Shown: positions 1 through 9,975 of the stretch, piece by piece | How positions within the stretch are numbered: position 1 is the first letter of the stretch | Layout of the letters: every line of letters begins with the position of its first letter | Assembly: GCF_020089495.2 (NCBI RefSeq) | Contig: NZ_JAIRCA020000010.1 | Coordinates: 1 to 64,000 of the forward strand | Reading direction: 5' to 3' | Origin: Streptococcus mitis subsp. hohhotensis | GTDB taxonomy: Bacteria > Bacillota > Bacilli > Lactobacillales > Streptococcaceae | Length of the DNA: 64,000 nt | Notes under the pieces: model-generated | What the model was told of the DNA's origin: nothing | The model's input: only the letters and a program-made list of their open reading frames with translations | Databases searched by the model: none | Position numbers and translations under genes: made by a program

Positions 1-184
1 AAAAAACCTTTATTTGTTATGCAAAAAAATAGAAGATAGGATAGAGAATCACTTTGATGATCTCAATCACACCTCCTATTCAAGTAGTTAGATCACTAAC
101 TTAATGACATTGCGATTGATTCGTGCTTTTTTTATTTTTAAAATAAGGCAATAGTTATTTATTATATCAAAATATAGAAAAACT

Positions 185-201
185 GATATTTGTAAACTAT
201 A
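185..201. promoter_or_regulatory. MET-box-like operator upstream of metY
   Basis: A 17-base imperfect palindrome whose right half is AAACTATA. It matches the streptococcal MET-box pattern TATAGTTTnAAACTATA (MtaR/MetR-type LysR regulator) at 13 of 16 defined positions. It overlaps the -35 of the metY promoter, so a regulator bound here would act on initiation. The assignment rests on the recalled consensus and on the methionine/cysteine role of the gene. Confidence 0.55.
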
Positions 202-218
202 CCTTAAGGTGCTACAAT
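190..218 (+). promoter_or_regulatory. metY promoter
   Basis: TTGTAA (190-195), 17-base spacer, TACAAT (213-218). Transcription would begin near 225, leaving a leader of about 25 bases before the ATG at 250. An upstream in-frame ATG at 226 would sit on the transcription start and is therefore unlikely to be used. Confidence 0.65.
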
Positions 219-249
219 ATCTTTAATGAAACTATATGGAGGTCGTTTT

Positions 250-1530
250 ATGGCTCGTGATTTTAAATTTGAAACTTTGCAACTACACGCTGGTCAAGTT
301 GTGGATCCAGCAACTAAGTCTCGTGCAGTGCCGATTTATCAAACAACATCCTTTGTTTTTGATGACACGCAGGAAGGTGCCGATTTGTTTGCTTTGAGAA
401 AACCAGGGAACATTTATACTCGTATTACAAATCCTACAACGGCTGCCTTTGAAGAAAGAATTGCTGCTCTTGAAGGTGGTGTTGGAGCTCTTGCAACAGC
501 ATCAGGTATGGCTGCAGTGACTTATACGATTTTGGCGCTTGCCCATGCAGGTGACCATGTAGTGGCAGCATCAACTATTTACGGTGGAACCTTCAATCTC
601 TTGAAAGAAACCCTTCCTCGTTATGGGATCACAACAACCTTTGTCGATGTGGATAATTTGGAGGAAGTGGAAGCAGCTATCAATGACAATACCAAGCTTG
701 TCTTGATTGAAACCTTGGGAAATCCCTTGATTAATATTCCAGATTTGGAAAAATTGGCTGAGATTGCTCATAAACACCAGATTCCACTAGTTTCGGATAA
801 TACCTTTGCAACACCTTATTTGATTAACGTTTTTTCTCACGGTGTAGATATTGCCATTCACTCTGCGACTAAGTTTATCGGTGGGCATGGTACGACTATT
901 GGAGGAGTGATTGTTGACAGTGGTCGTTTTGACTGGGAGGCTTCAGGGAAATTCCCTCAATTTGTTGAGGAAGACCCAAGCTACCACAATTTGAGCTATA
1001 CCCGTGATGTGGGTGCAGCAGCCTTTATTATAGCAGTCCGTGTTCAATTGCTTCGTGATACAGGTGCAGCCTTGTCGCCATTTAATGCCTTCTTGTTACT
1101 CCAAGGACTTGAAACCCTTTCACTTCGTGTGGAACGCCATGTGCAAAATGCAGAGAAAATTGTTGATTTCCTTGTCAACCATCCTAAGGTAGAAAAAGTC
1201 AACTATCCAAAACTTGCAGATAGTCCTTATCATGCCTTGGCTGAGAAATATTTACCAAAAGGTGTGGGTTCAATCTTTACCTTCCATGTCAAAGGTGGAG
1301 AGGCAGAAGCACGCAAGGTAATTGATCATTTAGAAATCTTTTCTGACCTAGCAAACGTGGCAGATGCTAAATCGCTTGTTGTTCATCCAGCTACAACCAC
1401 TCACGGTCAATTGTCAGAAAAAGACCTTGAAGCAGCAGGTGTCACACCAAACCAAATTCGTTTGTCAATCGGTCTTGAAAATGTAGAGGATTTGATTGAA
1501 GACTTGCGCTTAGCCTTGGAAAAAATTTAA
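250..1530 (+). CDS. metY: O-acetylhomoserine sulfhydrylase (PLP-dependent)
   Basis: Cytosolic Cys/Met-metabolism PLP enzyme of 427 residues, expected to make homocysteine from O-acetylhomoserine and sulfide. The PLP lysine is in SATKFIGGHGT (Lys208), and the family glycine-rich segment ATASGMAAVTY lies near residue 84. The start at 250 is chosen over 226 because GGAGG (238-242) stands 7 bases before it. It is a single-gene unit with its own promoter, MET-box-like operator and downstream terminator. The O-acetylhomoserine (MetY/CysD) branch is favoured by length and the ETLQLHAGQ start; cystathionine gamma-synthase is less likely. Confidence 0.9.
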   Translation: MARDFKFETLQLHAGQVVDPATKSRAVPIYQTTSFVFDDTQEGADLFALRKPGNIYTRITNPTTAAFEERIAALEGGVGALATASGMAAVTYTILALAHAGDHVVAASTIYGGTFNLLKETLPRYGITTTFVDVDNLEEVEAAINDNTKLVLIETLGNPLINIPDLEKLAEIAHKHQIPLVSDNTFATPYLINVFSHGVDIAIHSATKFIGGHGTTIGGVIVDSGRFDWEASGKFPQFVEEDPSYHNLSYTRDVGAAAFIIAVRVQLLRDTGAALSPFNAFLLLQGLETLSLRVERHVQNAEKIVDFLVNHPKVEKVNYPKLADSPYHALAEKYLPKGVGSIFTFHVKGGEAEARKVIDHLEIFSDLANVADAKSLVVHPATTTHGQLSEKDLEAAGVTPNQIRLSIGLENVEDLIEDLRLALEKI

Positions 1531-1542
1531 AGAAAAAGAAGA

Positions 1543-1575
1543 TAAACAGTGGGTTTCGACTCGCTGTTTTTGATT
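1543..1575 (+). terminator. Terminator after metY
   Basis: An 8-bp stem AAACAGTG / CGCTGTTT (one G-U pair) with a T-rich tail starts a few bases after the metY stop. Confidence 0.75.
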
Positions 1576-1625
1576 TTCCTTTAGGCATGATATAATGGTT
1601 AAAGAAGTCTAGAAAGAGGAACGAT

Positions 1626-2900
1626 ATGAACGAAATCAAATGTCCCAACTGTGGGGAAGTCTTTACAGTAAATGAAAGTCAGTATGCCGAACTTTTGTCT
1701 CAAGTGAGAACGGCAGAGTTTGATAAGGAATTGCACGACCGGATGAAGCAGGAACTGGCCTTGGCTGAGCAAAAGGCCATGAATGAACAACAGTCTAAAC
1801 TAGCTCAAAAAGACCAAGAAATTACGCAATTACAGAGTCAAATTCAAAACTTTGATACAGAAAAAGAATTGGCCAAGAAAGAGGTTGAACAGACAAGTCA
1901 TCAGGCTCTCTTGGCTAAGGATAAGGAAGTACAGGCTTTGGAAAACCAATTGGCAACCTTGCGTTTGGAGCATGAAAATCAACTGCAAAAGACCCTTTCT
2001 GACCTAGAAAAAGAACGGGATCAGGTTAAAAACCAGCTTCTTTTACAAGAAAAAGAAAACGAGCTTTCTCTTGCTTCAGTTAAGCAAAACTACGAAGCCC
2101 AGCTCAAGGCAGCTAGTGAACAAGTCGAATTTTATAAGAATTTCAAAGCTCAACAATCCACAAAAGCCATCGGGGAAAGTTTGGAACACTATGCGGAAAG
2201 TGAGTTTAACAAGGTCCGTAGTTTCGCTTTTCCAAATGCTTACTTTGAAAAGGATAACAAGGTTTCTGCGCGTGGGTCTAAAGGGGACTTTATCTTCCGT
2301 GAGTGTGATGAAAATGGGGTCGAAATCATTTCCATCATGTTTGAGATGAAAAATGAAGCAGATGGAACAGAGAAGAAGCACAAGAATGCAGATTTTTATA
2401 AGGAATTAGACAAGGATCGTCGTGAAAAGAACTGCGAATATGCCGTTCTGGTGACCATGCTTGAGGCCGATAATGACTACTTTAACACAGGGATTGTAGA
2501 CGTCAGCCACGAGTACGAAAAGATGTATGTGGTTCGTCCTCAATTCTTTATCCAATTGATTGGGCTTTTGAGAAATGCTGCGCTTAATTCTTTGAAATAC
2601 AAGCAGGAGTTGGCACTTGTCCGTGAACAAAACATTGATATCACTCACTTTGAGGAAGACTTGGATGCCTTTAAACTAGCCTTTGCCAAGAACTATAATT
2701 CAGCTTCGACTAACTTTGGTAAAGCAATCGATGAAATCGACAAGGCCATCAAGCGGATGGAAGAAGTTAAGAAATTCTTGACAACTTCTGAAAATCAACT
2801 TCGTTTAGCTAATAATAAACTGGAAGACGTTTCAGTAAAAAAACTAACTCGAAAAAATCCAACCATGAAAGCGAAGTTTGAAGCATTGAAGGGGGAGTGA
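1626..2900 (+). CDS. DUF2130 domain protein with N-terminal zinc-ribbon-like motif
   Basis: A 424-residue protein. It opens with [10 protein letters not shown], a CxxC zinc-ribbon-like motif, followed by a long charged Gln/Glu/Lys-rich coiled coil (about residues 20-190). A globular C-terminal half, including [23 protein letters not shown], matches the DUF2130 family by recognition. The family has a nuclease-like fold in some descriptions but no established function, so none is assigned. It is transcribed from an extended -10 (TGaTATAAT, 1588-1596) and lies 10 bases before truB. Confidence 0.85.
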   Translation: MNEIKCPNCGEVFTVNESQYAELLSQVRTAEFDKELHDRMKQELALAEQKAMNEQQSKLAQKDQEITQLQSQIQNFDTEKELAKKEVEQTSHQALLAKDKEVQALENQLATLRLEHENQLQKTLSDLEKERDQVKNQLLLQEKENELSLASVKQNYEAQLKAASEQVEFYKNFKAQQSTKAIGESLEHYAESEFNKVRSFAFPNAYFEKDNKVSARGSKGDFIFRECDENGVEIISIMFEMKNEADGTEKKHKNADFYKELDKDRREKNCEYAVLVTMLEADNDYFNTGIVDVSHEYEKMYVVRPQFFIQLIGLLRNAALNSLKYKQELALVREQNIDITHFEEDLDAFKLAFAKNYNSASTNFGKAIDEIDKAIKRMEEVKKFLTTSENQLRLANNKLEDVSVKKLTRKNPTMKAKFEALKGE

Positions 2901-2910
2901 GAAAGCAAAA

Positions 2911-3789
2911 ATGAACGGTATTATTAACTTAAAAAAAGAAGCGGGGATGACCTCGCATGATGCGGTTTTTAAACTGCGTAAGATTTTGGGAACCAAGAAG
3001 ATTGGTCATGGTGGGACCTTGGATCCGGATGTAGTGGGTGTTTTGCCCATTGCAGTTGGCAAGGCGACACGCATGGTCGAGTTTATGCAGGACGAGGGCA
3101 AGGTCTATGAGGGGGAAATCACTCTGGGCTTTTCCACGACGACTGAGGATGCCAGTGGAGAAGTGGTCGCTGAGACACCCGTTCTGTCGCCCTTGGATGA
3201 AAAGCTTGTCGATGAAGCAATCGCTAATTTGACTGGGCCTATTACTCAGATTCCACCTATGTATTCGGCTGTCAAGGTCAATGGTCGTAAGCTTTATGAG
3301 TATGCGCGTGCTGGTCAGGAAGTGGAGCGTCCAGAACGTCAGGTGACCATTTATCAATTTGAACGGACAAGTTCGATTTCTTATGATGGCGAACTTGCAC
3401 GTTTTACTTTTCGTGTGAAATGCAGTAAGGGAACTTACATCCGTACCTTGTCTGTTGACTTGGGAGAAAAATTGGGTTACGCGGCCCATATGTCTCAGTT
3501 AACTCGTACTAGTGCTGCAGGTTTACAACTAGAAGACGCTCTTACCTTGGAAGAAATTGCTGAAAAAGTGGAGGCTGGCCAATTGGACTTTCTCCATCCT
3601 CTAGAGATTGGGACAGGCGACCTTGTCAAAGTTTTCCTATCCCTAGAACAGGCTACAGAAGTACGCTTTGGTCGTTTTATCGAGCTAGACCAGACAGACC
3701 AAGAATTAGCTGCCTTTGAAGATGATAAATTGCTAGCCATTCTAGAAAAACGGGGCAATCTCTACAAGCCAAGAAAGGTTTTTATCTAA
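2911..3789 (+). CDS. truB: tRNA pseudouridine(55) synthase
   Basis: Makes pseudouridine 55 in the T-loop of tRNAs. The 292-residue protein carries [13 protein letters not shown], with Asp38 as catalytic aspartate, [12 protein letters not shown], and the [11 protein letters not shown] motif typical of TruB. The C-terminal RNA-binding part is short, as in Firmicutes. The ribosome site is weak and distant (GGGGGAG ending 14 bases upstream, inside the previous gene's end), which suggests coupling to the preceding DUF2130 gene. Confidence 0.95.
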   Translation: MNGIINLKKEAGMTSHDAVFKLRKILGTKKIGHGGTLDPDVVGVLPIAVGKATRMVEFMQDEGKVYEGEITLGFSTTTEDASGEVVAETPVLSPLDEKLVDEAIANLTGPITQIPPMYSAVKVNGRKLYEYARAGQEVERPERQVTIYQFERTSSISYDGELARFTFRVKCSKGTYIRTLSVDLGEKLGYAAHMSQLTRTSAAGLQLEDALTLEEIAEKVEAGQLDFLHPLEIGTGDLVKVFLSLEQATEVRFGRFIELDQTDQELAAFEDDKLLAILEKRGNLYKPRKVFI

Positions 3790-3899
3790 TCTAACTGGAG
3801 TGTGGGGATGGAATTCTTCCCCTTGACTATCCAAATCAGACTATAAATTTTGTAAAAAATGTGATAGAATAGACCACGGATAAAAAAACGGAGGATAGC

Positions 3900-4538
3900 A
3901 TGCAAAATAGACCAATCATTATCGGAGTGACAGGTGGTTCTGGTGGAGGTAAGACCAGTGTTTCAAGAGCCATTTTATCGCATTTTCCTGATGAAAAGAT
4001 TTCCATGATTGAGCATGATTCATATTACAAGGATCAGTCTCACTTGACCTTTGAAGAGCGTGTCAAAACCAACTACGACCATCCTTTTGCCTTTGATACA
4101 GACTTAATGATTGAGCAGATTAAGGAATTGTTGGCAGGGCGTCCGGTGGACATCCCGACCTATGACTATACAGAGCATACACGGAGTAGCAAGACCTATC
4201 GTCAAGAGCCTCAAGATGTCTTTATTGTTGAGGGGATTTTGGTCTTGGAGGACAAGCGTCTGCGCGATTTGATGGATATCAAGATTTTTGTGGATACGGA
4301 TGACGATGTGCGCATTATTCGTCGTATCAAGCGTGATATGGAAGAACGTGGTCGTAGCTTGGATAGCGTTATTGACCAGTATTTAGGTGTGGTTAAACCG
4401 ATGTACCACCAGTTTATCGAGCCAACCAAGCGTTATGCTGATATCGTCATTCCTGAGGGAGTCAGCAATACAGTTGCTATCGACCTGTTGACGACCAAGA
4501 TAGAAAAGATTTTGGAAGAAGCTCGAAATAGCAAATAA
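3900..4538 (+). CDS. udk: Uridine kinase
   Basis: Phosphorylates uridine and cytidine with ATP or GTP in pyrimidine salvage. The 212-residue protein has the P-loop GGSGGGKTS (residues 12-20), the nucleoside-binding region HDSYYKDQ and YDHPFAFD, and [17 protein letters not shown] six bases before the ATG fixes the start. It has its own extended -10 promoter (TGaTAGAAT, 3862-3870) and a strong terminator, so it is probably monocistronic. Confidence 0.95.
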   Translation: MQNRPIIIGVTGGSGGGKTSVSRAILSHFPDEKISMIEHDSYYKDQSHLTFEERVKTNYDHPFAFDTDLMIEQIKELLAGRPVDIPTYDYTEHTRSSKTYRQEPQDVFIVEGILVLEDKRLRDLMDIKIFVDTDDDVRIIRRIKRDMEERGRSLDSVIDQYLGVVKPMYHQFIEPTKRYADIVIPEGVSNTVAIDLLTTKIEKILEEARNSK

Positions 4539-4546
4539 TCAGATGT

Positions 4547-4569
4547 GGAGGCCTTGCCTCCTTTTTCTA
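4547..4569 (+). terminator. Terminator after udk
   Basis: Perfect 6-bp stem GGAGGC / GCCTCC with a 3-base loop, followed by TTTTTCTATTTTT. Confidence 0.85.
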
Positions 4570-4616
4570 TTTTTCTCTCATCATGGTACATAAATGGAGA
4601 TTTTTAGGCATATTTT

Positions 4617-4625
4617 TGGTATAAT
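4617..4625 (+). promoter_or_regulatory. Extended -10 promoter of the xseA operon
   Basis: TGgTATAAT with no good -35. It is the only promoter-like element before the long xseA-to-phosphoesterase operon. Confidence 0.55.
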
Positions 4626-4665
4626 AATACCCATGAAAGAGCAAGAAAATGAATAGTAGGTGGAG

Positions 4666-6006
4666 ATGGAAAAGTATTTATCGGTAACAACTTTGACCAA
4701 GTATCTGAAAATGAAATTCGATAAAGACCCTTACTTGGAACGGGTCTATTTAACTGGTCAAGTTTCCAACTTTCGTAAACGACCTACTCACCAATATTTC
4801 TCCCTAAAAGATGACCATGCAGTTATTCAAGCGACTATTTGGTCTGGGGTTTATCAGAAATTAGGTTTTGATCTAGAAGAAGGAATGAAAATCAATGTGA
4901 TTGGGCGTGTGCAGGTCTATGAACCAAGTGGTAGCTACTCCATCATCATTGAAAAGGCAGAGCCTGATGGGGTTGGGGCGCTTGCGATTCAGTTTGAACA
5001 ACTCAAGAAAAAATTGACAGAAGAAGGCCTGTTTCAAGAACGCTTCAAGCAACCTCTGCCCCAATTTTCTAAGAGAATTGGTGTAGTAACCAGTCGCAGT
5101 GGAGCTGTGATTCGAGATATTATCACGACCGTCAGCAGGCGCTTTCCAGGTGTGGACATTCTTCTCTATCCGACCAAGGTGCAAGGAGATGGAGCAGCAG
5201 AGGAAATTGCTCGAAATATTGCGCGTGCTAATCAACGGGACGATTTGGATTTGCTGATTATTGGTCGTGGTGGAGGTTCTATCGAGGATCTTTGGGCCTT
5301 TAACGAAGAAATTGTGGTAAGAGCTATTTTTGAATCTCGTTTACCAATCATTTCTAGTGTAGGGCATGAGACGGATGTGACCTTGGCGGATTTTGTGGCA
5401 GATAGACGGGCTGCGACGCCGACAGCAGCAGCTGAACTGGCAACACCTGTGACCAAGTTGGATGTATTAGCTCATTTGCAAAATCAGGAAAAGCGGATGG
5501 CAACAGCAGTCCGAAATGTCCTATCGAAGAAACAAGAAGCTTTGAAAAAATGCAGTCAGTCTGTTATCTTTAGACAGCCAGAGCGTTTGTATGATGGCTA
5601 TATGCAACGCTTGGATCAACTGCAACTGCGCTTAAAACAAAGTTTACGTACACGGATTTCTGATAACAAACAAGTCGTCCAAGCAAGGATGCATCGACTG
5701 ATACAATTATCACCTGTTACCAAAATCCAACGCTATCAAGATCGTCTAGGCCAGTTGGATAAGCTCCTCCGTAGCCAAATGGCTTTGGTTTATGATGCCA
5801 AGGTTGCTGAAGTCAAGCGACTTTCAGAAGCCTTGTTGATGTTGGATACCAGTCGAATCGTGGCGCGTGGTTATGCTATTGTCAAAAAAGAAGAGTCCGT
5901 TGTAGATTCGGTTGAGAGTTTGAAGAAAAAAGATCAAGTAACGCTTTTGATGCGAGATGGTCGAGTAGAATTAGAGGTTAAAGATGTCAAAACAAAAGAA
6001 ATTTGA
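4666..6006 (+). CDS. xseA: Exodeoxyribonuclease VII large subunit
   Basis: Catalytic large subunit of the single-strand-specific exonuclease ExoVII. It has an N-terminal OB fold (about residues 5-100), the nuclease core with [16 protein letters not shown] and [16 protein letters not shown], then a coiled-coil C-terminus that ends in the GYAIV segment. It is 446 residues from the ATG at 4666. A GTG at 4660 is in frame but overlaps the ribosome site (AGGTGGAG). The gene overlaps xseB by 23 bases, as is usual for this pair. Confidence 0.95.
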   Translation: MEKYLSVTTLTKYLKMKFDKDPYLERVYLTGQVSNFRKRPTHQYFSLKDDHAVIQATIWSGVYQKLGFDLEEGMKINVIGRVQVYEPSGSYSIIIEKAEPDGVGALAIQFEQLKKKLTEEGLFQERFKQPLPQFSKRIGVVTSRSGAVIRDIITTVSRRFPGVDILLYPTKVQGDGAAEEIARNIARANQRDDLDLLIIGRGGGSIEDLWAFNEEIVVRAIFESRLPIISSVGHETDVTLADFVADRRAATPTAAAELATPVTKLDVLAHLQNQEKRMATAVRNVLSKKQEALKKCSQSVIFRQPERLYDGYMQRLDQLQLRLKQSLRTRISDNKQVVQARMHRLIQLSPVTKIQRYQDRLGQLDKLLRSQMALVYDAKVAEVKRLSEALLMLDTSRIVARGYAIVKKEESVVDSVESLKKKDQVTLLMRDGRVELEVKDVKTKEI

Positions 6007-6196
6007 GGAAAATCTAGCAGAACTGGAGACCATTGTTCAAAGTTTGGAAAATGGTGAAATTGCTCTGGAAGATGCGATTGCTGCCTTTCAAAAGGGCATG
6101 GTCTTGTCAAAAGAGCTCCAAGCGACGCTGGACAAGGCTGAAAAGACCTTGGTCAAGGTCATGCAAGAAAACGGAACAGAAAGTGATTTTGAATGA
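5984..6196 (+). CDS. xseB: Exodeoxyribonuclease VII small subunit
   Basis: A 70-residue helical hairpin protein ([19 protein letters not shown] at residues 8-26) that binds the coiled coil of XseA. It starts inside the 3' end of xseA and ends with a 4-base ATGA overlap into ispA, so translation is probably coupled through all three genes. Confidence 0.94.
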   Translation: MSKQKKFEENLAELETIVQSLENGEIALEDAIAAFQKGMVLSKELQATLDKAEKTLVKVMQENGTESDFE

Positions 6197-7068
6197 AGAA
6201 GCAAGAAAAATTAGCTCTTGTCGAGTCGGCTTTGGAAGATTTTTATGGAGACCAGCAGTTTGCCTCTAGTTTGCGAGAGTCTGTTCTCTATTCCATTCAT
6301 GCTGGTGGCAAGCGTATTCGACCTTTTCTCTTGTTAGAAGTTCTGGAAGCCTTGCAGATCGCTATTAAACCTGCTCACGCACAGGTTGCTGCGGCCTTGG
6401 AAATGATTCATACAGGGAGCTTGATTCACGATGACCTTCCTGCCATGGATAATGATGATTACCGTCGAGGACGATTGACCAATCACAAGAAATTTGGAGA
6501 AGCAATGGCAATTTTGGCAGGAGATGCCTTGTTCCTAGATCCTTATGCCTTGATTGCGCAGGCAGATTTGCCAAGTCAGATCAAGGTGGACTTGATTGCC
6601 AATTTATCTCTTGCTTCAGGAAGTCTGGGAATGGTGGCAGGGCAGGTTTTGGACATGGAGGGTGAACACCAGCATTTATCTTTGGAAGAACTTCAGACCA
6701 TTCATGCCAATAAGACTGGAAAATTACTAGCTTATCCCTTCCAAGCAGCTGCTATCATTGCTGAATTGTCACCTGAAATACAGGCAAAACTCAAAACTGT
6801 TGGCGAATTAATAGGACTTGCTTTTCAAGTTCGAGACGATGTGCTTGATGTGACAGCTAGTTTTGAGGAAATCGGCAAGACTCCACAAAAGGATTTGCAG
6901 GCTGAAAAATCAACCTATCCAGCCTTATTGGGCTTGGAAGAGGCCATTGCCTTTTGTAACCAAACTCTGGATCAAGCTAATGCCAAATTAGAAGAAATTG
7001 CCCAGCAAGTTCCCTTTGAGATAGAATCGATTGTAAGAGTAGTAGAAAGTTTGAGAATCAATGGCTAA
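6193..7068 (+). CDS. ispA: Farnesyl diphosphate synthase (polyprenyl synthetase)
   Basis: Condenses IPP with DMAPP/GPP to farnesyl diphosphate, the precursor for undecaprenyl lipid carrier. The 291-residue protein has the first Asp-rich motif HDDLPAMD (Asp80, Asp81, Asp86), the second FQVRDDVLD near residue 211, and GGKRIRP at the substrate lysine/arginine. The length and motif spacing fit the short-chain IspA class. It is embedded in the xseA operon with overlaps on both sides. Confidence 0.93.
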   Translation: MKKQEKLALVESALEDFYGDQQFASSLRESVLYSIHAGGKRIRPFLLLEVLEALQIAIKPAHAQVAAALEMIHTGSLIHDDLPAMDNDDYRRGRLTNHKKFGEAMAILAGDALFLDPYALIAQADLPSQIKVDLIANLSLASGSLGMVAGQVLDMEGEHQHLSLEELQTIHANKTGKLLAYPFQAAAIIAELSPEIQAKLKTVGELIGLAFQVRDDVLDVTASFEEIGKTPQKDLQAEKSTYPALLGLEEAIAFCNQTLDQANAKLEEIAQQVPFEIESIVRVVESLRING

Positions 7069-7876
7069 GGAAAGAGTGGATGTACTAGCTTATAAACAGG
7101 GTTTGTTTGAAACGCGAGAACAGGCTAAGCGCGGTGTGATGGCTGGTCTAGTTGTAGCAGTCCTGAATGGAGAACGGTTTGACAAACCAGGAGAGAAAAT
7201 CCCAGATGATACCGAGCTAAAACTCAAGGGTGAAAAACTCAAGTATGTCAGCCGTGGTGGCTTGAAATTGGAAAAAGCCTTGCAGGTCTTTGATTTGTTA
7301 GTTGAAGGAGCAACAACAATTGATATCGGTGCTTCTACTGGAGGTTTTACCGATGTTATGCTACAGAATGGTGCTGAGTTAGTCTTTGCAGTTGATGTTG
7401 GTACCAATCAATTGGCTTGGAAATTACGCCAAGACCCACGTGTTGTCAGCATGGAGCAGTTTAATTTCCGCTATGCTGAAAAGACTGATTTCGAGCAGGA
7501 ACCGAGCTTTGCCAGCATTGATGTGAGTTTCATTTCCCTCAGTCTGATTCTGCCAGCCTTGCACCGTGTGTTAGCTGATCAAGGTCAGGTTGTGTCTCTA
7601 ATTAAGCCTCAGTTTGAGGCAGGACGTGAGCAGATTGGAAAAAATGGAATTATTCGAGATGCTAAGGTGCACCAGAATGTCCTTGAATCTGTCACAGCTA
7701 TGGCAGTAGAGGAGGGTTTTTCAGTCCTTGGTTTGGACTTTTCTCCTATCCAAGGAGGTCATGGAAATATTGAGTTTTTAGCGTATTTGAAAAAAGAAGA
7801 GTCAGCAAGTAATCAGGTTCTTGCTGAGATTGAAGAAGTAGTAGAGAGGGCGCATAGTCAATTTAAAAATGAATAA
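7061..7876 (+). CDS. TlyA family rRNA (cytidine-2'-O)-methyltransferase
   Basis: A 271-residue protein with an N-terminal S4 RNA-binding domain (residues 1-65, ending at YVSRGGLKLEKAL) and an FtsJ-like SAM methyltransferase domain whose motif I is DIGASTGGFTDVML (about residues 87-100). TlyA proteins 2'-O-methylate rRNA in mycobacteria; the older name is hemolysin A. Whether this Firmicute form modifies one or both subunits cannot be told. It overlaps both neighbours by 8 bases. Confidence 0.9.
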   Translation: MAKERVDVLAYKQGLFETREQAKRGVMAGLVVAVLNGERFDKPGEKIPDDTELKLKGEKLKYVSRGGLKLEKALQVFDLLVEGATTIDIGASTGGFTDVMLQNGAELVFAVDVGTNQLAWKLRQDPRVVSMEQFNFRYAEKTDFEQEPSFASIDVSFISLSLILPALHRVLADQGQVVSLIKPQFEAGREQIGKNGIIRDAKVHQNVLESVTAMAVEEGFSVLGLDFSPIQGGHGNIEFLAYLKKEESASNQVLAEIEEVVERAHSQFKNE

Positions 7877-8300
7877 AAAAGAGAGACTTGAAAAAATTAG
7901 ACGATTTGTGACAGATTATCAAATCGGCACGCAAGAAGAAATCGTAGAACATTTGAAAGAGGCAGGCATCACTGCCACTCAGGCAACGGTATCACGAGAT
8001 ATCAAAGAACTAGGTATTGTCAAAATTCCTTTGAGAGACAATACTTATGTCTATGAATTGCCTAAATCAATCGTAAAAAGTTTGCAATTGGCTGAAGACA
8101 ATATCGAATCTGCTGAATTGATGGAAAAGATGATCAATCTCCAGGTTATCCCAGGAAATACTGCTTTTGTAAAAGCTCAGTTAATCGAGACTTTTGCGGA
8201 CAAGATTTTCAGCTGTTTGGCTGATGATAGCTCGATTTTAGTCATTGCCAGAAGTGAAAGTCTAGCTGAGGAAATCTTTGAACAAGTAAAAAATTGGTAG
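7869..8300 (+). CDS. argR: ArgR/AhrC family arginine repressor
   Basis: A 143-residue regulator with the N-terminal winged helix (ATQATVSRDIKELGIVK, about residues 37-53) and a C-terminal oligomerisation/arginine-binding domain (TAFVKAQLIE ... LADDSSILVIARS). Streptococci usually carry several ArgR paralogues. This one sits in the recN operon, away from arginine genes, so its targets are not evident here. Confidence 0.9.
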   Translation: MNKKERLEKIRRFVTDYQIGTQEEIVEHLKEAGITATQATVSRDIKELGIVKIPLRDNTYVYELPKSIVKSLQLAEDNIESAELMEKMINLQVIPGNTAFVKAQLIETFADKIFSCLADDSSILVIARSESLAEEIFEQVKNW

Positions 8301-8306
8301 GTCTAT

Positions 8307-9974
8307 ATGTTACTTGAAATTTCGATAAAAAACTTTGCCATTATTGAGGCTATTTCCCTCAATTTTGAAAAGGGAATGACTGTCCTGACTGGTGAAACAG
8401 GCGCAGGGAAGTCGATTATCATTGATGCCATGAATATGATGTTGGGAGCTCGTGCGACGACAGATGTTATTCGTCATGGTGCACCAAAGGCAGAGATTGA
8501 AGGGCTTTTCTCAGTTGAAAATAGTCGCCTTTTACAGGAAATTTTTGATGAGCAAGGTTTAGAATTGGGTGATGAGATTATCATCCGTCGGGAAATTCTG
8601 CAAAATGGTCGTAGTATCAGCCGTGTGAATGGTCAGATGGTTAATCTGTCGGTTTTGCGTGCTATTGGGCAACATCTTGTAGATATTCATGGTCAGCATG
8701 ACCAAGAAGAATTAATGCGTCCTCAACTGCACATCCAGATGTTGGATGAATTTGGCGATGCAGCTTTTTGGGACTTGAAAGAAACCTACCAGACGAGTTT
8801 TGATGCCTATCGAAAAATGCGCAAGCAGGTTCTGGAAGTCAAGAAAAACCAACAGGAACACAAGGCTCGTATTGAAATGTTGGAATTTCAAATGGCAGAG
8901 ATTGAGGCAGCAAACTTGCAGGCTGGAGAAGATTTGGCTCTTAATCAAGAGCGTGATAAACTGCTCAACCATAAAAATATTGCGGATACACTGACCAATG
9001 CCTACAGCATGTTGGACAATGAAGATTTTTCAAGTCTGGCCAATGTTCGTTCAGCCATGAATGACATGGAAAGTATCGAAGAGTATGACCCTGAATACCG
9101 TGAAATTTCAAGCTCACTGTCTGAGACCTACTATGTCTTAGAAGACATTAGCAAACGTTTGGAAGCTATTATTGAGGACCTTGATTTTGACGGCAATCGT
9201 CTCATGCAGGTTGAGAATCGTTTGGACCTCCTTCATACTATTACCCGTAAGTATGGTGGGGCTGTAGACGATGTCTTGCTTTACTTTGCTAAGATTACAG
9301 AAGAGTACAATCTCTTGACAGGTAATAACCTTTCGTCTGAGGACATGGAAGCAGAGCTCAAGAAATTGGAAGTCAATCTTGTTGATTTGGCAGGTCAGCT
9401 TGCATCTGCTCGTCATGATTTGGCCCAGCAGCTAGAAGCAGAGATTAAACAAGAACTGCAAGACCTCTATATGGAAAAAGCCCAGTTTCAGGTTCGTTTT
9501 AGCAAGGGCAAATTCAGTCGTGAGGGAAATGAAATGGTCGAGTTTTACATTTCAACCAACCCTGGCGAAGACTTTAAACCCTTGGTTAAGGTTGCGTCTG
9601 GTGGGGAATTATCTCGTCTCATGCTAGCCATTAAGTCTGCCTTTTCTCGTAAAGAGGGCAAGACAAGTATTGTCTTTGATGAAGTGGATACAGGAGTTTC
9701 AGGTCGTGTAGCTCAGGCTATTGCGCAGAAGATTCACAAGATTGGCCAACATGGTCAGGTTCTGGCTATTTCTCATTTGCCACAAGTGATTGCGATTGCG
9801 GATTATCAATTCTTTATTGAGAAGATTAGCAATGACCATTCAACAGTTTCGACTGTTCGTCTTTTGACGGTTGAAGAGCGAGTGGAGGAAGTTGCCAAGA
9901 TGTTGGCAGGTGATGATGTGACAGAAGCTGCCCTGACGCAAGCCAGAGAATTGTTGAGAAATAGGGAGAAATAA
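8307..9974 (+). CDS. recN: DNA repair protein RecN
   Basis: SMC-like ATPase for double-strand-break repair, 555 residues. Walker A is GETGAGKS (residues 29-36), Q-loop region DIHGQHDQEELM follows, a central coiled coil spans about residues 150-370, and the C-terminal signature VASGGELSRLMLAIK precedes Walker B SIVFDEVDTGVSG. Its place next to argR is conserved in many Firmicutes. It is 2 bases from the phosphoesterase gene. Confidence 0.96.
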   Translation: MLLEISIKNFAIIEAISLNFEKGMTVLTGETGAGKSIIIDAMNMMLGARATTDVIRHGAPKAEIEGLFSVENSRLLQEIFDEQGLELGDEIIIRREILQNGRSISRVNGQMVNLSVLRAIGQHLVDIHGQHDQEELMRPQLHIQMLDEFGDAAFWDLKETYQTSFDAYRKMRKQVLEVKKNQQEHKARIEMLEFQMAEIEAANLQAGEDLALNQERDKLLNHKNIADTLTNAYSMLDNEDFSSLANVRSAMNDMESIEEYDPEYREISSSLSETYYVLEDISKRLEAIIEDLDFDGNRLMQVENRLDLLHTITRKYGGAVDDVLLYFAKITEEYNLLTGNNLSSEDMEAELKKLEVNLVDLAGQLASARHDLAQQLEAEIKQELQDLYMEKAQFQVRFSKGKFSREGNEMVEFYISTNPGEDFKPLVKVASGGELSRLMLAIKSAFSRKEGKTSIVFDEVDTGVSGRVAQAIAQKIHKIGQHGQVLAISHLPQVIAIADYQFFIEKISNDHSTVSTVRLLTVEERVEEVAKMLAGDDVTEAALTQARELLRNREK

Positions 9975-9975
9975 G

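Noticed and set aside
2929-3489. 186-codon minus-strand frame opposite truB
   Set aside because: Shadow of truB; low-complexity composition and no promoter or ribosome site.
3804-3830. Terminator between truB and udk
   Set aside because: GGGGA / TCCCC can pair, but there is no T-run after it.
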